Below, piece by piece: positions 1-6,884 of a DNA stretch of 14,105 nt. Source of the stretch: Ruminococcus flavefaciens. Lineage in GTDB: Bacteria > Bacillota > Clostridia > Oscillospirales > Ruminococcaceae. The stretch's first letter is position 1. Each line of letters begins with the position of its first letter. The DNA lies in contig DEBW01000079.1 in NCBI GenBank assembly GCA_002348905.1, positions 9,717-23,821 of the forward strand, in the 5' to 3' direction. The translations under genes and the position numbers were made by a program. The notes below the pieces were generated by a model. It did no database searches and was not told where the DNA came from. It saw only the letters and a list, made by a program, of their open reading frames with translations.

Positions 1-291
1 GCCGAGCATATCCCTGCGGACGGCGTTATCCTGCCGCCTACGGCTTTTGATTTTGAGAGCGGCGAAACAGTTTTCGATATTCTCACAGAAGCTGCACAGA
101 CCTACGGCATACAAGTTGAAAACAGGGGCAGCGCAGGCAGTTCTCACGGCATGGTCTATATCGCAGGTATAAACTATATCTACGAATACGATTTCGGCGA
201 CCTTTCAGGCTGGGTATACCACGTAAACGGCATATCTCCGTCAAGAGGCTGCGGAGACTACGTACTGAGTGACGGCGACCGCATAGAATGA
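1..291 (+). CDS. DUF4430 domain protein, C-terminal part (5' end outside window; ends at an in-frame TGA)
   Basis: The frame is open from the first base and reads through a complete DUF4430-like domain: SGETVFDILTEAA near the start, then a GINYIYEYDFG segment, SGWVYHVNG, and GCGDYVLSDGDRIE. Family members normally continue with IEW-x-YTC-x-LG; here the Trp position is TGA (289-291), after which the same frame goes on with LYTCELGHDL to a second stop at 340-342. DUF4430 resembles the C-terminal beta domain of transcobalamin and intrinsic factor and is usually found on secreted or surface proteins. Being the first visible gene of an ECF transporter operon suggests an extracellular substrate-capture role. 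The start, signal peptide and any alpha-barrel domain lie outside the window. Either the protein is shortened by 17 residues, or the TGA is a recent mutation, a sequence error or read through. Confidence 0.8.
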   Translation, partial: AEHIPADGVILPPTAFDFESGETVFDILTEAAQTYGIQVENRGSAGSSHGMVYIAGINYIYEYDFGDLSGWVYHVNGISPSRGCGDYVLSDGDRIE

Positions 292-338
292 CTGTATACC
301 TGCGAACTTGGTCACGACCTTGACGAGGTATACGAAGA

Positions 339-1211
339 ATGAGAAGCTTTTCTGAGTACAACCCAATAGTAATAGCTGTATTCTTTTTCAGCGTTGCCGG
401 AGTTGTGATGTTCAGCGTAAATCCGGCATTTTCATCGGTATCTCTTGCCGGAGCTGTACTTCTGTTCACGGTCATGAACGGCAGAAAACGCCTTAAACTT
501 CATTTGTGGCTGTTCACGCTCTTTATAATACTTGCACTTGCAAATCCTCTTGTATCGCATAACGGCAGGACTGTGCTCTTTGTGCTGAACGACAACCCTG
601 TTACGCTTGAAGCTCTGCTATACGGCGTAAATTCGGCAGCTATGCTTGTCGGGACTATATACTGGTTCAGCAGCTTCACACATATTATGACAGCAGAAAA
701 GCTCCTATACATAACGGGAGCTTTTTCGCCGAAGATATCACTTGTGCTGTCAATGGCACTGCGTTTTGTGCCGATGTTTCGTACTCAGGCTAAAAAAGTC
801 AGTGATGCTCAGAAGGCAATGGGACTTTTTAAAGAGGACAGCATAATTGACGATATACGTGGATATATGCGTATTTTCTCGATACTCATAACATGGGCGC
901 TTGAAAACGGCATAACCACCGCTGACAGCATGACTGCAAGAGGTTACGGAATTGGTCGGCGGACTGTATTTTCGAGATTCAGATTCACAGCAGCGGACAT
1001 AGTATTTCTTGCTGTGAACATCATTCTGCTGGGAGTTTGTTCATTCGGAGGGATGAATATGCATTTCAGCTTTTACCCTGATATAACTCTTTCAGCGGAA
1101 AAAATACCTGCAATTGCCGGTACATCGGCTTATATACTTCTTGTGCTGATGCCGGTGATAATAGAAACGGAGGTCACGGTCAAATGGAAATACTTGCAGT
1201 CGAAGATATGA
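339..1211 (+). CDS. ecfT: ECF transporter transmembrane component EcfT (CbiQ family)
   Basis: This 290-residue membrane protein is the T component that links the ATPases to the S component in an energy-coupling factor importer. Hydrophobic segments are at about 9-45, 56-70, 90-112 and 215-235, with another at the C-terminus. The CbiQ/EcfT hallmarks are ALRFVPMF (about 140-147) and two cytoplasmic coupling-helix motifs. The second is a proper Ala-Arg-Gly (TARGYG, 199-204); the first, at about 160-162, reads Ala-Met-Gly rather than Ala-Arg-Gly. The start ATG (339-341) overlaps the older stop of the DUF4430 frame as ATGA, with GAGG at 325-328, which points to translational coupling. Its end overlaps the ATPase gene by 28 bp. 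The family call is firm; the substrate cannot be read from this gene. Confidence 0.93.
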   Translation: MRSFSEYNPIVIAVFFFSVAGVVMFSVNPAFSSVSLAGAVLLFTVMNGRKRLKLHLWLFTLFIILALANPLVSHNGRTVLFVLNDNPVTLEALLYGVNSAAMLVGTIYWFSSFTHIMTAEKLLYITGAFSPKISLVLSMALRFVPMFRTQAKKVSDAQKAMGLFKEDSIIDDIRGYMRIFSILITWALENGITTADSMTARGYGIGRRTVFSRFRFTAADIVFLAVNIILLGVCSFGGMNMHFSFYPDITLSAEKIPAIAGTSAYILLVLMPVIIETEVTVKWKYLQSKI

Positions 1212-2845
1212 CGTTTACGTATCCTAAGTGCAGTAAACCGGCTGTTGACGGAGTTTCATTCACAGTTGACAGCGGAAGCTTTATCGTACTCTGCGGAGCA
1301 ACAGGAAGCGGAAAATCGACACTTCTGCGTATGCTCAAACGTGAGCTTTCGCCTTTGGGAGAACTCTCAGGAGAGGTGAGATTCTGCGGTAAGCCTCTTG
1401 CAGAGCTGTCTGAGCGTTCAGCGGCGGCTGATATAGGATTTGTAATGCAGTCTCCGGAGCAGCAGATAGTCACAGACAAGGTTTGGCACGAACTTGCATT
1501 CGGACTTGAAAACCTCGGAGTACCTCAGAGCGACATAGCAAGACGCACGGCTGAAATGGCGAGCTATTTCGGCATAGGTGCGTGGTACGGCAAAGATACT
1601 TCCGAGCTTTCCGGCGGACAGAAACAGCTCCTCTCGCTTGCATCTGTATTGGTCATGCAGCCGAAACTGCTGATACTCGACGAGCCTACTGCTCAGCTTG
1701 ACCCGATAGCAGCAGCCGACTTTATCGCAACTCTTAAAAGGCTCAATCAGGAGCTTGGACTTACTATAATAATGGCTGAACACCGCCTTGAAGACGTAGT
1801 ACCGGTTTGCAGCAGGCTAATGGTCATGGAGAACGGCAGACTTATCGCAAACGCTCCGGCGGAAGAAGTAATAGTGTCGCTCAGGGAAAGACCGGATATA
1901 CTCTGCGGTATGCCGGCAGCTTCACGGCTTTACGCAAAGCTTGAAGAGCAGGGGAGAAGTCCTCTCAGCGTAAGGGACGGCAGAAAATATATTGAGGAGA
2001 ACTTTTTCAACAGTGTACGTGCTGTGAAGGTTGAAAAGTCAGAGGTATCATCAACTCCGGCACTGGAGTATAAGGATGTTTATTTCAGGTACTCAAAAAA
2101 TTCACCGGATATACTGTCAGGACTTGAACTTAAAGTGTACAAAGGCGAGATATTCTGTATGCTCGGCGGAAACGGCTCAGGCAAGACCACATCTCTCAAA
2201 GCGGCAGCAGGACTTGTAAAAGCCTACAGCGGAAGCATAAAAGTTTTCGGGAAAAAGCTAAAAGACTACAAGAACCGTTCGCTTTACCGTGAATGTCTCG
2301 CATTTCTTCCACAGGACGTACAGACGGTATTTCTCAAAAATACCGTTAAAGAGGAGCTTGACGAGGTCGGAGCTGATATATCCGGTTTCCCATTTGATTT
2401 CAGCGGACTTATGGATAAGCACCCTTACGACCTTTCCGGCGGTCAGCAGCAGCTTACAGCTCTTGCGAAAGTGCTTGCAGCTAAACCGAAACTTCTTCTT
2501 CTTGATGAGCCTACAAAGGGACTTGATGCCTCTGCAAAGCTCGAATTTATGGGAGTTCTCAGGAAACTGCGTGAAAATGGTACAACTGTAGTCGTTGTTA
2601 CGCATGACGTTGAATTTGCAGCATTATGCGCCGACAGATGCGCTCTGTTTTTCGGTGGACAGATAGTTTCAGCAGGCGGTCCGGCAGAGTTTTTCTCTGA
2701 AAACAGCTTTTATACTACGTCTATAAGCCGCATGACAAGAGGTATTTTCGACAATGCGGTGACTGTTGAAGCGGCGGTTGAACTTTGCCGTCTTAACGGA
2801 AGGAGGAACGGAAGTGTTAGTGATAAAAAGCCGACCTCTGCGTAA
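1184..2845 (+). CDS. ecfA: Fused double ATPase of an ECF transporter (EcfA-EcfA')
   Basis: This 553-residue protein holds two complete ABC ATPase domains, which together power the importer from the cytoplasmic side. Domain 1 has Walker A GATGSGKST (38-46), a Q-loop QSPEQQ (about 89-94), signature LSGGQ (142-146), Walker B ending in D166-E167 and the switch His200. Domain 2 has Walker A GGNGSGKTT (328-336), QDVQ after FLP (about 377-380), signature LSGGQ (417-421), Walker B ending in D441-E442 and His474. Both sites keep all catalytic residues, so neither half looks degenerate. The QSPEQQIV segment is typical of ECF ATPases. GGAGGT at 1169-1174, nine bases before the ATG, supports the start. 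The gene overlaps ecfT by 28 bp and the S-component gene by 32 bp, consistent with a tightly coupled operon. Confidence 0.95.
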   Translation: MEILAVEDMTFTYPKCSKPAVDGVSFTVDSGSFIVLCGATGSGKSTLLRMLKRELSPLGELSGEVRFCGKPLAELSERSAAADIGFVMQSPEQQIVTDKVWHELAFGLENLGVPQSDIARRTAEMASYFGIGAWYGKDTSELSGGQKQLLSLASVLVMQPKLLILDEPTAQLDPIAAADFIATLKRLNQELGLTIIMAEHRLEDVVPVCSRLMVMENGRLIANAPAEEVIVSLRERPDILCGMPAASRLYAKLEEQGRSPLSVRDGRKYIEENFFNSVRAVKVEKSEVSSTPALEYKDVYFRYSKNSPDILSGLELKVYKGEIFCMLGGNGSGKTTSLKAAAGLVKAYSGSIKVFGKKLKDYKNRSLYRECLAFLPQDVQTVFLKNTVKEELDEVGADISGFPFDFSGLMDKHPYDLSGGQQQLTALAKVLAAKPKLLLLDEPTKGLDASAKLEFMGVLRKLRENGTTVVVVTHDVEFAALCADRCALFFGGQIVSAGGPAEFFSENSFYTTSISRMTRGIFDNAVTVEAAVELCRLNGRRNGSVSDKKPTSA

Positions 2846-3500
2846 TTTTATACGTGTTTCTGTTCCGTTTGTGATAGTGCCGGCGATAGCAGTCGTCGGA
2901 GGTCTTACCTTTACTGAAAAGCGGCATATCATCTATTCTATGGCTGTAGCTGTATTTGCACTGCTGGTATTTTCGGCAGGCTTCGAGAAGAAAGTGACAG
3001 GTTCACGCAGACTTGTTATAGCTGCGGTCATGACAGCTCTTGCGTTTGCCGGCAGAGCCATACCATTTATAAAACCGGTAACGGCACTTACCATAATATC
3101 TGGAATATACCTCGGCAGCGAGACAGGTTTTCTCGTAGGCTCAATGACAGCGGTACTCTCAAACTTTTACGCAGGTCAAGGACCGTGGACGGCTTTTCAG
3201 ATGCTTGCGTGGGGAGTTATCGGCTTTATGGCAGGAGTATTTGCTGAACCGCTTAAAAGTAAGCGCTGGCTTCTGCTGACTTTCGGAGCATTGAGCGGTA
3301 TAGCATATTCATTCATAATGGATATATGGACGGTTTTGTCCTATAGTCAGGGATTCAGCCTTAAACTTTACCTCGCCGCACTTGTCACAGCCGTGCCGTA
3401 TACTTTGTCATATGCGGTATCGAATGTACTGTTTTTGTGGCTGCTGTTCAAGCCATTTGGCGAAAAACTGGAACGTATACGGATAAAGTACGGAGTATAG
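2814..3500 (+). CDS. ECF transporter substrate-binding S component (vitamin class; cobalamin-type suspected)
   Basis: This polytopic membrane protein of 228 residues is the S component that binds the substrate and toppling partner of EcfT. The GTG at 2814 is chosen because AGGAGG (2801-2806) lies seven bases upstream; an in-frame ATG at 2766 has no such site and would lengthen the overlap with the ATPase gene. There are two N-terminal hydrophobic segments, then the S-core, which begins LVIAAVMTALAFAGRAIP with small residues spaced as needed for packing on EcfT. It contains the conserved-looking block YAGQGPWTAFQMLAWG followed by GFMAG. That Gly-Pro-Trp block and the DUF4430 neighbour are the reasons for suspecting a corrinoid, in line with S components assigned to cobalamin uptake in other Firmicutes. 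The family is certain enough; the substrate is an inference of moderate strength. Confidence 0.85.
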   Translation: MLVIKSRPLRNFIRVSVPFVIVPAIAVVGGLTFTEKRHIIYSMAVAVFALLVFSAGFEKKVTGSRRLVIAAVMTALAFAGRAIPFIKPVTALTIISGIYLGSETGFLVGSMTAVLSNFYAGQGPWTAFQMLAWGVIGFMAGVFAEPLKSKRWLLLTFGALSGIAYSFIMDIWTVLSYSQGFSLKLYLAALVTAVPYTLSYAVSNVLFLWLLFKPFGEKLERIRIKYGV

Positions 3501-3529
3501 ATATTGGCAATAAAAAACGCAGAATTGCT

Positions 3530-3638
3530 GGGGTGCAGGGTGTCAAAATAACTATTTTGGGGACGTCGAGGACGCCGTCCCCTACAAAAATACTTGCATA
3601 GAATAGCTAAATGTAGGGGCTGGCGTCCTCGACAGCCC
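3530..3638. repeat. Dispersed repeat element: GGGGTGCAGGG start plus two hairpins with complementary loops
   Basis: The element opens with GGGGTGCAGGG (3530-3540), a string that recurs at 14092-14102 at the window end. It then holds hairpin A, GGGGACG (3559-3565) with CGTCCCC (3576-3582), and hairpin B, GGGCTG (3617-3622) with CAGCCC (3633-3638). The 10-nt loops, TCGAGGACGC (3566-3575) and GCGTCCTCGA (3623-3632), are exact reverse complements, and CCCCTACA (3579-3586) also pairs with TGTAGGGG (3612-3619). The whole can therefore fold as two local hairpins or one long one. It lies between convergent operons and has no reading frame. A related shorter hairpin occurs at 7977-8000. It looks like a small non-autonomous mobile or REP-like element. 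Confidence 0.7.
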
Positions 3639-3670
3639 TTTATTCGACAATAAAATTCGACCTTTTATAA

Positions 3671-3706
3671 AAAATGACCGCACGAACTTTTTCATGCGGT
3701 CATTTT
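3671..3706. terminator. Hairpin terminator at the surE end, possibly bidirectional
   Basis: A perfect 12-bp stem AAAATGACCGCA (3671-3682) and TGCGGTCATTTT (3695-3706) encloses a 12-nt loop. On the minus strand the hairpin is followed by a run of six T, and the surE stop codon (3700-3702) sits inside the stem, so it should end surE transcription. On the plus strand it is followed by TTTTATATTAT, weaker but usable for the ECF operon, which has no other obvious terminator after 3500. Confidence 0.8.
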
Positions 3707-4416
3707 ATATTATCCACGATGCTTACGGAGATATAGCCGTCTATAACGGCACGGGAATCCGTTCCCTCCGGAGCATCTTCTTTGTATTCGCCGTTAACTT
3801 TAAGACGGCAGCCGCCATTTTCGAGGTCGGCAATTTTTTGGTAGGCGGTCGAGAAAAAGTACCCGTTTGATACGGCAGTATCGTACTTTATACCTTTCAG
3901 CTCATCGAGCTTGCAGCCTGGGAAATTGACGTTGTATATCTGTCCTTCTCCGAGTCTTTTGTCGATAAGTTCCCCAAGCAGTTTTCTGAGGTAAGCGTCA
4001 GTGACTTCACGGCAGCTATCGACCTTCTCAGAGAAGGCGATAGAGTGGATTCCCTGGAATCTGCCTTCAAAAGCAGCTCCGCAAGTGCCGGAATACTGGA
4101 TGTCCGATGCGGTATTATAGCCGTTGTTTATGCCTGAGAGGACAACGTCCGGTTTACAGGGCATAAGATAGAAAGCGCCTGAGCGGATACAGTCAGCCGG
4201 AGTACCGGTACACGAAAAGGCGTGTACACCCTTTACAGGAAAATCCTTCGGGTAAACGTCAAAGCTGTCATGGATAGAGATACCGTGCGAGGCAGAGCTT
4301 CGCTGTCCGTCCGGAGCGACCACCCAGACTTCCCCAAAAGTCTGAGCAGCCTCAGCAAGACGAATGATACCCTCGGCATAGATACCGTCATCGTTGGTTA
4401 TGAGTATTTTTCTCAT
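3700..4416 (-). CDS. surE: 5'-nucleotidase SurE (survival protein E)
   Basis: SurE is a cytosolic metal-dependent phosphatase that removes phosphate from nucleoside 5'/3'-monophosphates and has been linked to stationary-phase survival. The 238-residue protein starts MRKILITNDDG, giving the metal-binding pair D9-D10. It continues with the family's P-x-x-Q-R-S segment (35-40), CTGTPADC (69-76), SGIN-x-G with metal ligand N97, and YSGT-x-GAAFEG (108-118). Its length is normal for the family. The ATG at 4414-4416 is chosen because the domain begins there and GGAAGG lies at a workable distance; longer in-frame starts up to 4521 would run through the hairpins of the leader. It is alone in its unit, with its own promoter at 4690-4718, a long structured leader and a terminator overlapping its stop. 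It could also receive some read-through from the gene at 4832-5806. Confidence 0.95.
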   Translation of the reverse strand: MRKILITNDDGIYAEGIIRLAEAAQTFGEVWVVAPDGQRSSASHGISIHDSFDVYPKDFPVKGVHAFSCTGTPADCIRSGAFYLMPCKPDVVLSGINNGYNTASDIQYSGTCGAAFEGRFQGIHSIAFSEKVDSCREVTDAYLRKLLGELIDKRLGEGQIYNVNFPGCKLDELKGIKYDTAVSNGYFFSTAYQKIADLENGGCRLKVNGEYKEDAPEGTDSRAVIDGYISVSIVDNIK

Positions 4417-4683
4417 TATCATTATCCTTCCCTGATGCATTAGGGATGCCGCACAAAGCCCTACAATGCGGCTTGTGCGGTCTGTTCCTAATGACACTTT
4501 ACTAATAACCCCGTGACACATCGCTGTGCCACGAGGTTATTGATGGAGGAAACAAGCAAAGTTGTTTAGCCAAGTTTCACAACGAGTGATAACTCAGCGG
4601 CGTATGATGCTGCATAAGTGGCACGTTAGCAGCGTATTAAGTTTTTCTCTTTTTTCATCCTAAAAAATTCATTTCAAAAGCAT
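4417..4683 (-). promoter_or_regulatory. Long structured 5' leader RNA of surE (class unknown)
   Basis: From the predicted start site near 4683 to the surE ATG there are about 267 nt without a credible gene. Helix 1 pairs 4504-4520 with 4525-4541: 17 continuous pairs closed by a GCGA (GNRA) tetraloop on the minus strand. Two of the pairs are G-U when read as minus-strand RNA but would be A-C mismatches on the other strand, which points to a transcript of this strand. Helix 2 pairs 4449-4456 with 4473-4480 and, past one bulge, 4458-4460 with 4470-4472. It is enclosed by an outer helix of 4438-4444 with 4487-4493. The GTGGCAC at 4618-4624 can pair with GTGCCAC at 4526-4532 and so compete with helix 1. 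I could not match it to a known riboswitch class. Confidence 0.6.
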
Positions 4684-4689
4684 ATAAAT

Positions 4690-4718
4690 ATTATATCACA
4701 TTTATTAAAAAAAAGCAA
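4690..4718 (-). promoter_or_regulatory. Sigma-A promoter of surE with extended -10
   Basis: On the minus strand, TTGCTT (4718-4713) is the -35 box, followed by a 17-base spacer and a perfect TATAAT (4695-4690). A TG one base ahead of the -10 makes it an extended -10. Transcription should start near 4683. Confidence 0.8.
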
Positions 4719-4831
4719 GCCTTTCTATTACATTTTTTCAATTTCGACATAAAATAGCATCAAACCATATACATATAGTATATAAACTGAAATATATTGC
4801 AATATCTAAATGATAGAAACGCTATCAATAG
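4719..4831. other. AT-rich spacer between the 4832-5806 gene and surE; weak palindromes only
   Basis: No gene is seen here. A small inverted repeat TGATAG (4811-4816) / CTATCA (4822-4827) lies just past the stop of the COG0523 gene, and a 12-bp palindrome ATATTGCAATAT follows at about 4795-4806. Neither has a good T-run, so termination of the upstream operon here is uncertain. Confidence 0.35.
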
Positions 4832-5806
4832 TTATATTGAAACATATTCACTGTCTGAGTTGAACTGAGTAATATGCTCGTCTATATTCTCACGTTTTAT
4901 ATTGTCACCTATAACTATAAGAACAGATTGACCGTCAATGACAGGAGTTATCTCTGTTTTCAGCGGAGTTGCATTGATTTTCAGCCAGCCTTTGCTGTCA
5001 GAGTGCAGCGAGCCTTTTATCCTGAATATCTTACCGCAGCCGTTGTCGTTCATTATGGAGTTTACGACTGTTTCGATCTTCTCATCCGGCAGTTTGATAT
5101 GCATGAAGTAGTGTACAGAGCTGAGAATGTCCTCAGGGTGGTACTTTTTTACGTAGCGTGAACTGCGGTATCCGGCATCTGAAAGAGTACGGAGCGTATT
5201 CCCGTCAAGTTCTGACCAGTCGCAGGAGATAACGTCCTTTTCGGTGAAGCGTCTGTCGCATTTTATATCGTCAAGGGCAGTATTCAGCCTTTCAAGAAGC
5301 TTTTCTGTTATTTCAGAGGTATCATCTCCGGCTTTTATCTTGCTGACGACGAGTTTACCGCAGCAGGCAGCCTCAGAAGCGAGAAGATACTCCATTTGTC
5401 CGGTGAGAGTATCATCAGTTTCGCTGTCGAGTATTCCAATGATGCTTCCGATAGTGAACCAGTTATCGAGCGGAGATTCGTGCAGTATATCGAAAAATTC
5501 GTCCATGTCAAAAATACCGGACGGTTCAACTATAACTCTGTCGAAATGCTGCATACCAAGAGATATCAGCTGAGTTTTGAATCTGCGTTTGTGACAGCAT
5601 GGATCAGAAGTACCGGCTATCATTTCAAGCTGACAGTTCGGGCATTTTAGTTCTTGAAGCATGAGCATATCAACGTTTACAGCGCCGTAATCGTTGACGA
5701 GTATAGCTATACGCTGACCGCTGTCAAGAAGATATCGTGCGTACCTCAGCAGGAAAGTAGTTTTTCCCGAACCGAGTATGCCTGTGATAAGGTCAATTTT
5801 AGTCAT
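4832..5806 (-). CDS. COG0523-family (CobW/YjiA-like) P-loop GTPase, variant metal motif
   Basis: The 324-residue protein is a G3E-type P-loop NTPase of the COG0523 group, whose members act mainly as metal chaperones or insertases (zinc, cobalt, nickel). It has Walker A GILGSGKTT (9-17), a Walker B-like RVIVEPSG (90-97) and a C-terminal CobW_C-like domain (about 230-310) ending VLIVIGDN. Two usual motifs are altered. The canonical GC-x-CC metal site is replaced by a C-x-x-C pair (55, 58) plus C70-C71-H72, and the guanine-specificity NKxD position (about 155-158) reads SKIK. The ATG lies one base after the kinase stop, with GGAAGGA inside the kinase end, so it is the third gene of the regulator-kinase operon. 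Nucleotide and metal are unproven. It may be a divergent activator of one metalloenzyme rather than a general chaperone. Confidence 0.85.
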   Translation of the reverse strand: MTKIDLITGILGSGKTTFLLRYARYLLDSGQRIAILVNDYGAVNVDMLMLQELKCPNCQLEMIAGTSDPCCHKRRFKTQLISLGMQHFDRVIVEPSGIFDMDEFFDILHESPLDNWFTIGSIIGILDSETDDTLTGQMEYLLASEAACCGKLVVSKIKAGDDTSEITEKLLERLNTALDDIKCDRRFTEKDVISCDWSELDGNTLRTLSDAGYRSSRYVKKYHPEDILSSVHYFMHIKLPDEKIETVVNSIMNDNGCGKIFRIKGSLHSDSKGWLKINATPLKTEITPVIDGQSVLIVIGDNIKRENIDEHITQFNSDSEYVSI

Positions 5807-5807
5807 A

Positions 5808-6884
5808 TTATCCTTCCTTAGTTGTTTTTAAGCTTATAAGAAATACCGAGCCTTCACCCGGTTTGCTCGTGACGTATATTTTACCGTTGCATCTGCTGAC
5901 TATCTCCTTGCAGAGAGCAAGTCCGAGACCGTTTCCCTGCGACTGACGGGAGCTGTCAGCCTGATAGAATTTATCAAAAATATGTCTCTGCTGTTCATCG
6001 GTCATGCCAACGCCTTCATCAATAACGTATATCTTGTAGTGATGAGGAGAACGTTCAAGCTTTACGGTGATGCATCCGCCGGTATCTGAGAATTTTATAG
6101 CATTTCCGATAATATTTGTCCATACCTGAAAGAGGAGCGAACGCTGTCCGGATATGGTTATTTCTGGCATTTCAAGGTCAAAGCTGATGTTTTTTCTGCT
6201 CCATTTCGGTTCGAGAAGAACGATAGCTTCACGAAGCTGTTCATCAAGGCGGTAAGTTACCGGAGCGTCGAGAGTTACCTGATTTTCAAGCTTTGACAGG
6301 CGAAGGATATTGTCGGTGAGGTCGTTTAGTTTTTCTATGCTGAAAAAGGCTTTTGAAAGGTACTCCTTACGTTCACTTTCTGAAATGGAATCGTCGCTCA
6401 GAAGCGTGAGATAGCCGTTCAGCGAGGACAGCGGAGTTTTGAACTCATGTGAGACATTTGCGATAAAGTCGTTGCGTATCATCTCGATAGAGCTTAACTC
6501 CTGAGCCATATAATTGAAATTTTCGACTGATTCAGCAAGCTCTTTTACTCTGCCTTTGTAAGAGAGCCTTACACTGTAGTCTCCGTGAGCGATTTTTTTT
6601 GCGCCTTTGCTTATATCTGAAAGCGGTCGGAATATGTTCCATACAGCGAAATATGACACAGCCGAAGCAAGTACCACGCTTATGATGTATACGCTTATGC
6701 TTCCGAATGCTGAAAAAGTTCCGGAATGGAAGCTTATGCCGTGTCTTTCCAGCAGGAGCATTATCAGTATGAATATTGACAGCAGAACGAATATAGTCGC
6801 AAAGAAAGCGAGTGTGAGCCTTCTTGCGATGCGCTTGTAATGGCGCATTTCCGGCGATCTGTTACACTGTTTGATCTTTTTCAT
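5808..6884 (-). CDS. Membrane sensor histidine kinase (HAMP-HisKA-HATPase)
   Basis: This 358-residue kinase has two membrane helices (about 23-45 and 63-83) joined by a very short outside loop (46-62) that carries His48 and His53. A HAMP linker follows (about 85-137), then the HisKA domain with FIANVSHEFKTPL and the phosphorylated His146. The ATP-binding domain shows the N box NIIGNAIKF (257-265), G1 DEGVGM (289-294), F box FDKFYQ (303-308) and G2 GNGLGLAL (317-324). All catalytic motifs are intact. The start is the ATG at 6882-6884, which overlaps the response-regulator gene by 23 bp with AGGG upstream. The small loop suggests sensing in or at the membrane or by direct ion binding rather than through a large ligand domain. 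It should phosphorylate the regulator encoded just upstream. Confidence 0.92.
   Translation of the reverse strand: MKKIKQCNRSPEMRHYKRIARRLTLAFFATIFVLLSIFILIMLLLERHGISFHSGTFSAFGSISVYIISVVLASAVSYFAVWNIFRPLSDISKGAKKIAHGDYSVRLSYKGRVKELAESVENFNYMAQELSSIEMIRNDFIANVSHEFKTPLSSLNGYLTLLSDDSISESERKEYLSKAFFSIEKLNDLTDNILRLSKLENQVTLDAPVTYRLDEQLREAIVLLEPKWSRKNISFDLEMPEITISGQRSLLFQVWTNIIGNAIKFSDTGGCITVKLERSPHHYKIYVIDEGVGMTDEQQRHIFDKFYQADSSRQSQGNGLGLALCKEIVSRCNGKIYVTSKPGEGSVFLISLKTTKEG

Noticed and set aside
289..291. Genome-wide reading of TGA as Trp
   Set aside because: Other genes here end in TGA at the expected protein end (EcfT, SurE, GntR regulator, VanZ-like protein) and use TGG for Trp, so the standard bacterial code applies.
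83..475. Minus-strand ORF opposite DUF4430 and ecfT
   Set aside because: It is an opposite-strand shadow of two well-supported genes and has no domain or ribosome site.
2766..2813. ATG start for the S component 16 codons upstream
   Set aside because: There is no ribosome site before it, while AGGAGG is well placed for the GTG at 2814.
4417..4521. Longer SurE start with 35 extra residues
   Set aside because: The family begins at MRKILITNDDG, the ribosome site fits 4416, and the extra codons run through the hairpins of the leader.
4500..4545. T-box riboswitch, because GTGGCACAGCGA resembles the T-box sequence
   Set aside because: The conserved ACC is changed, no T-run follows the hairpin, stem I and specifier features were not found, and surE is not an expected T-box target.
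4543..4569. Short plus-strand ORF of eight codons after TTATTG
   Set aside because: No ribosome site at a proper distance and it lies within the opposite-strand leader; most likely chance.
4811..4827. Terminator for the regulator-kinase-COG0523 operon
   Set aside because: The stem is only 6 bp and AT-rich with no T-run; I cannot support it as a terminator.
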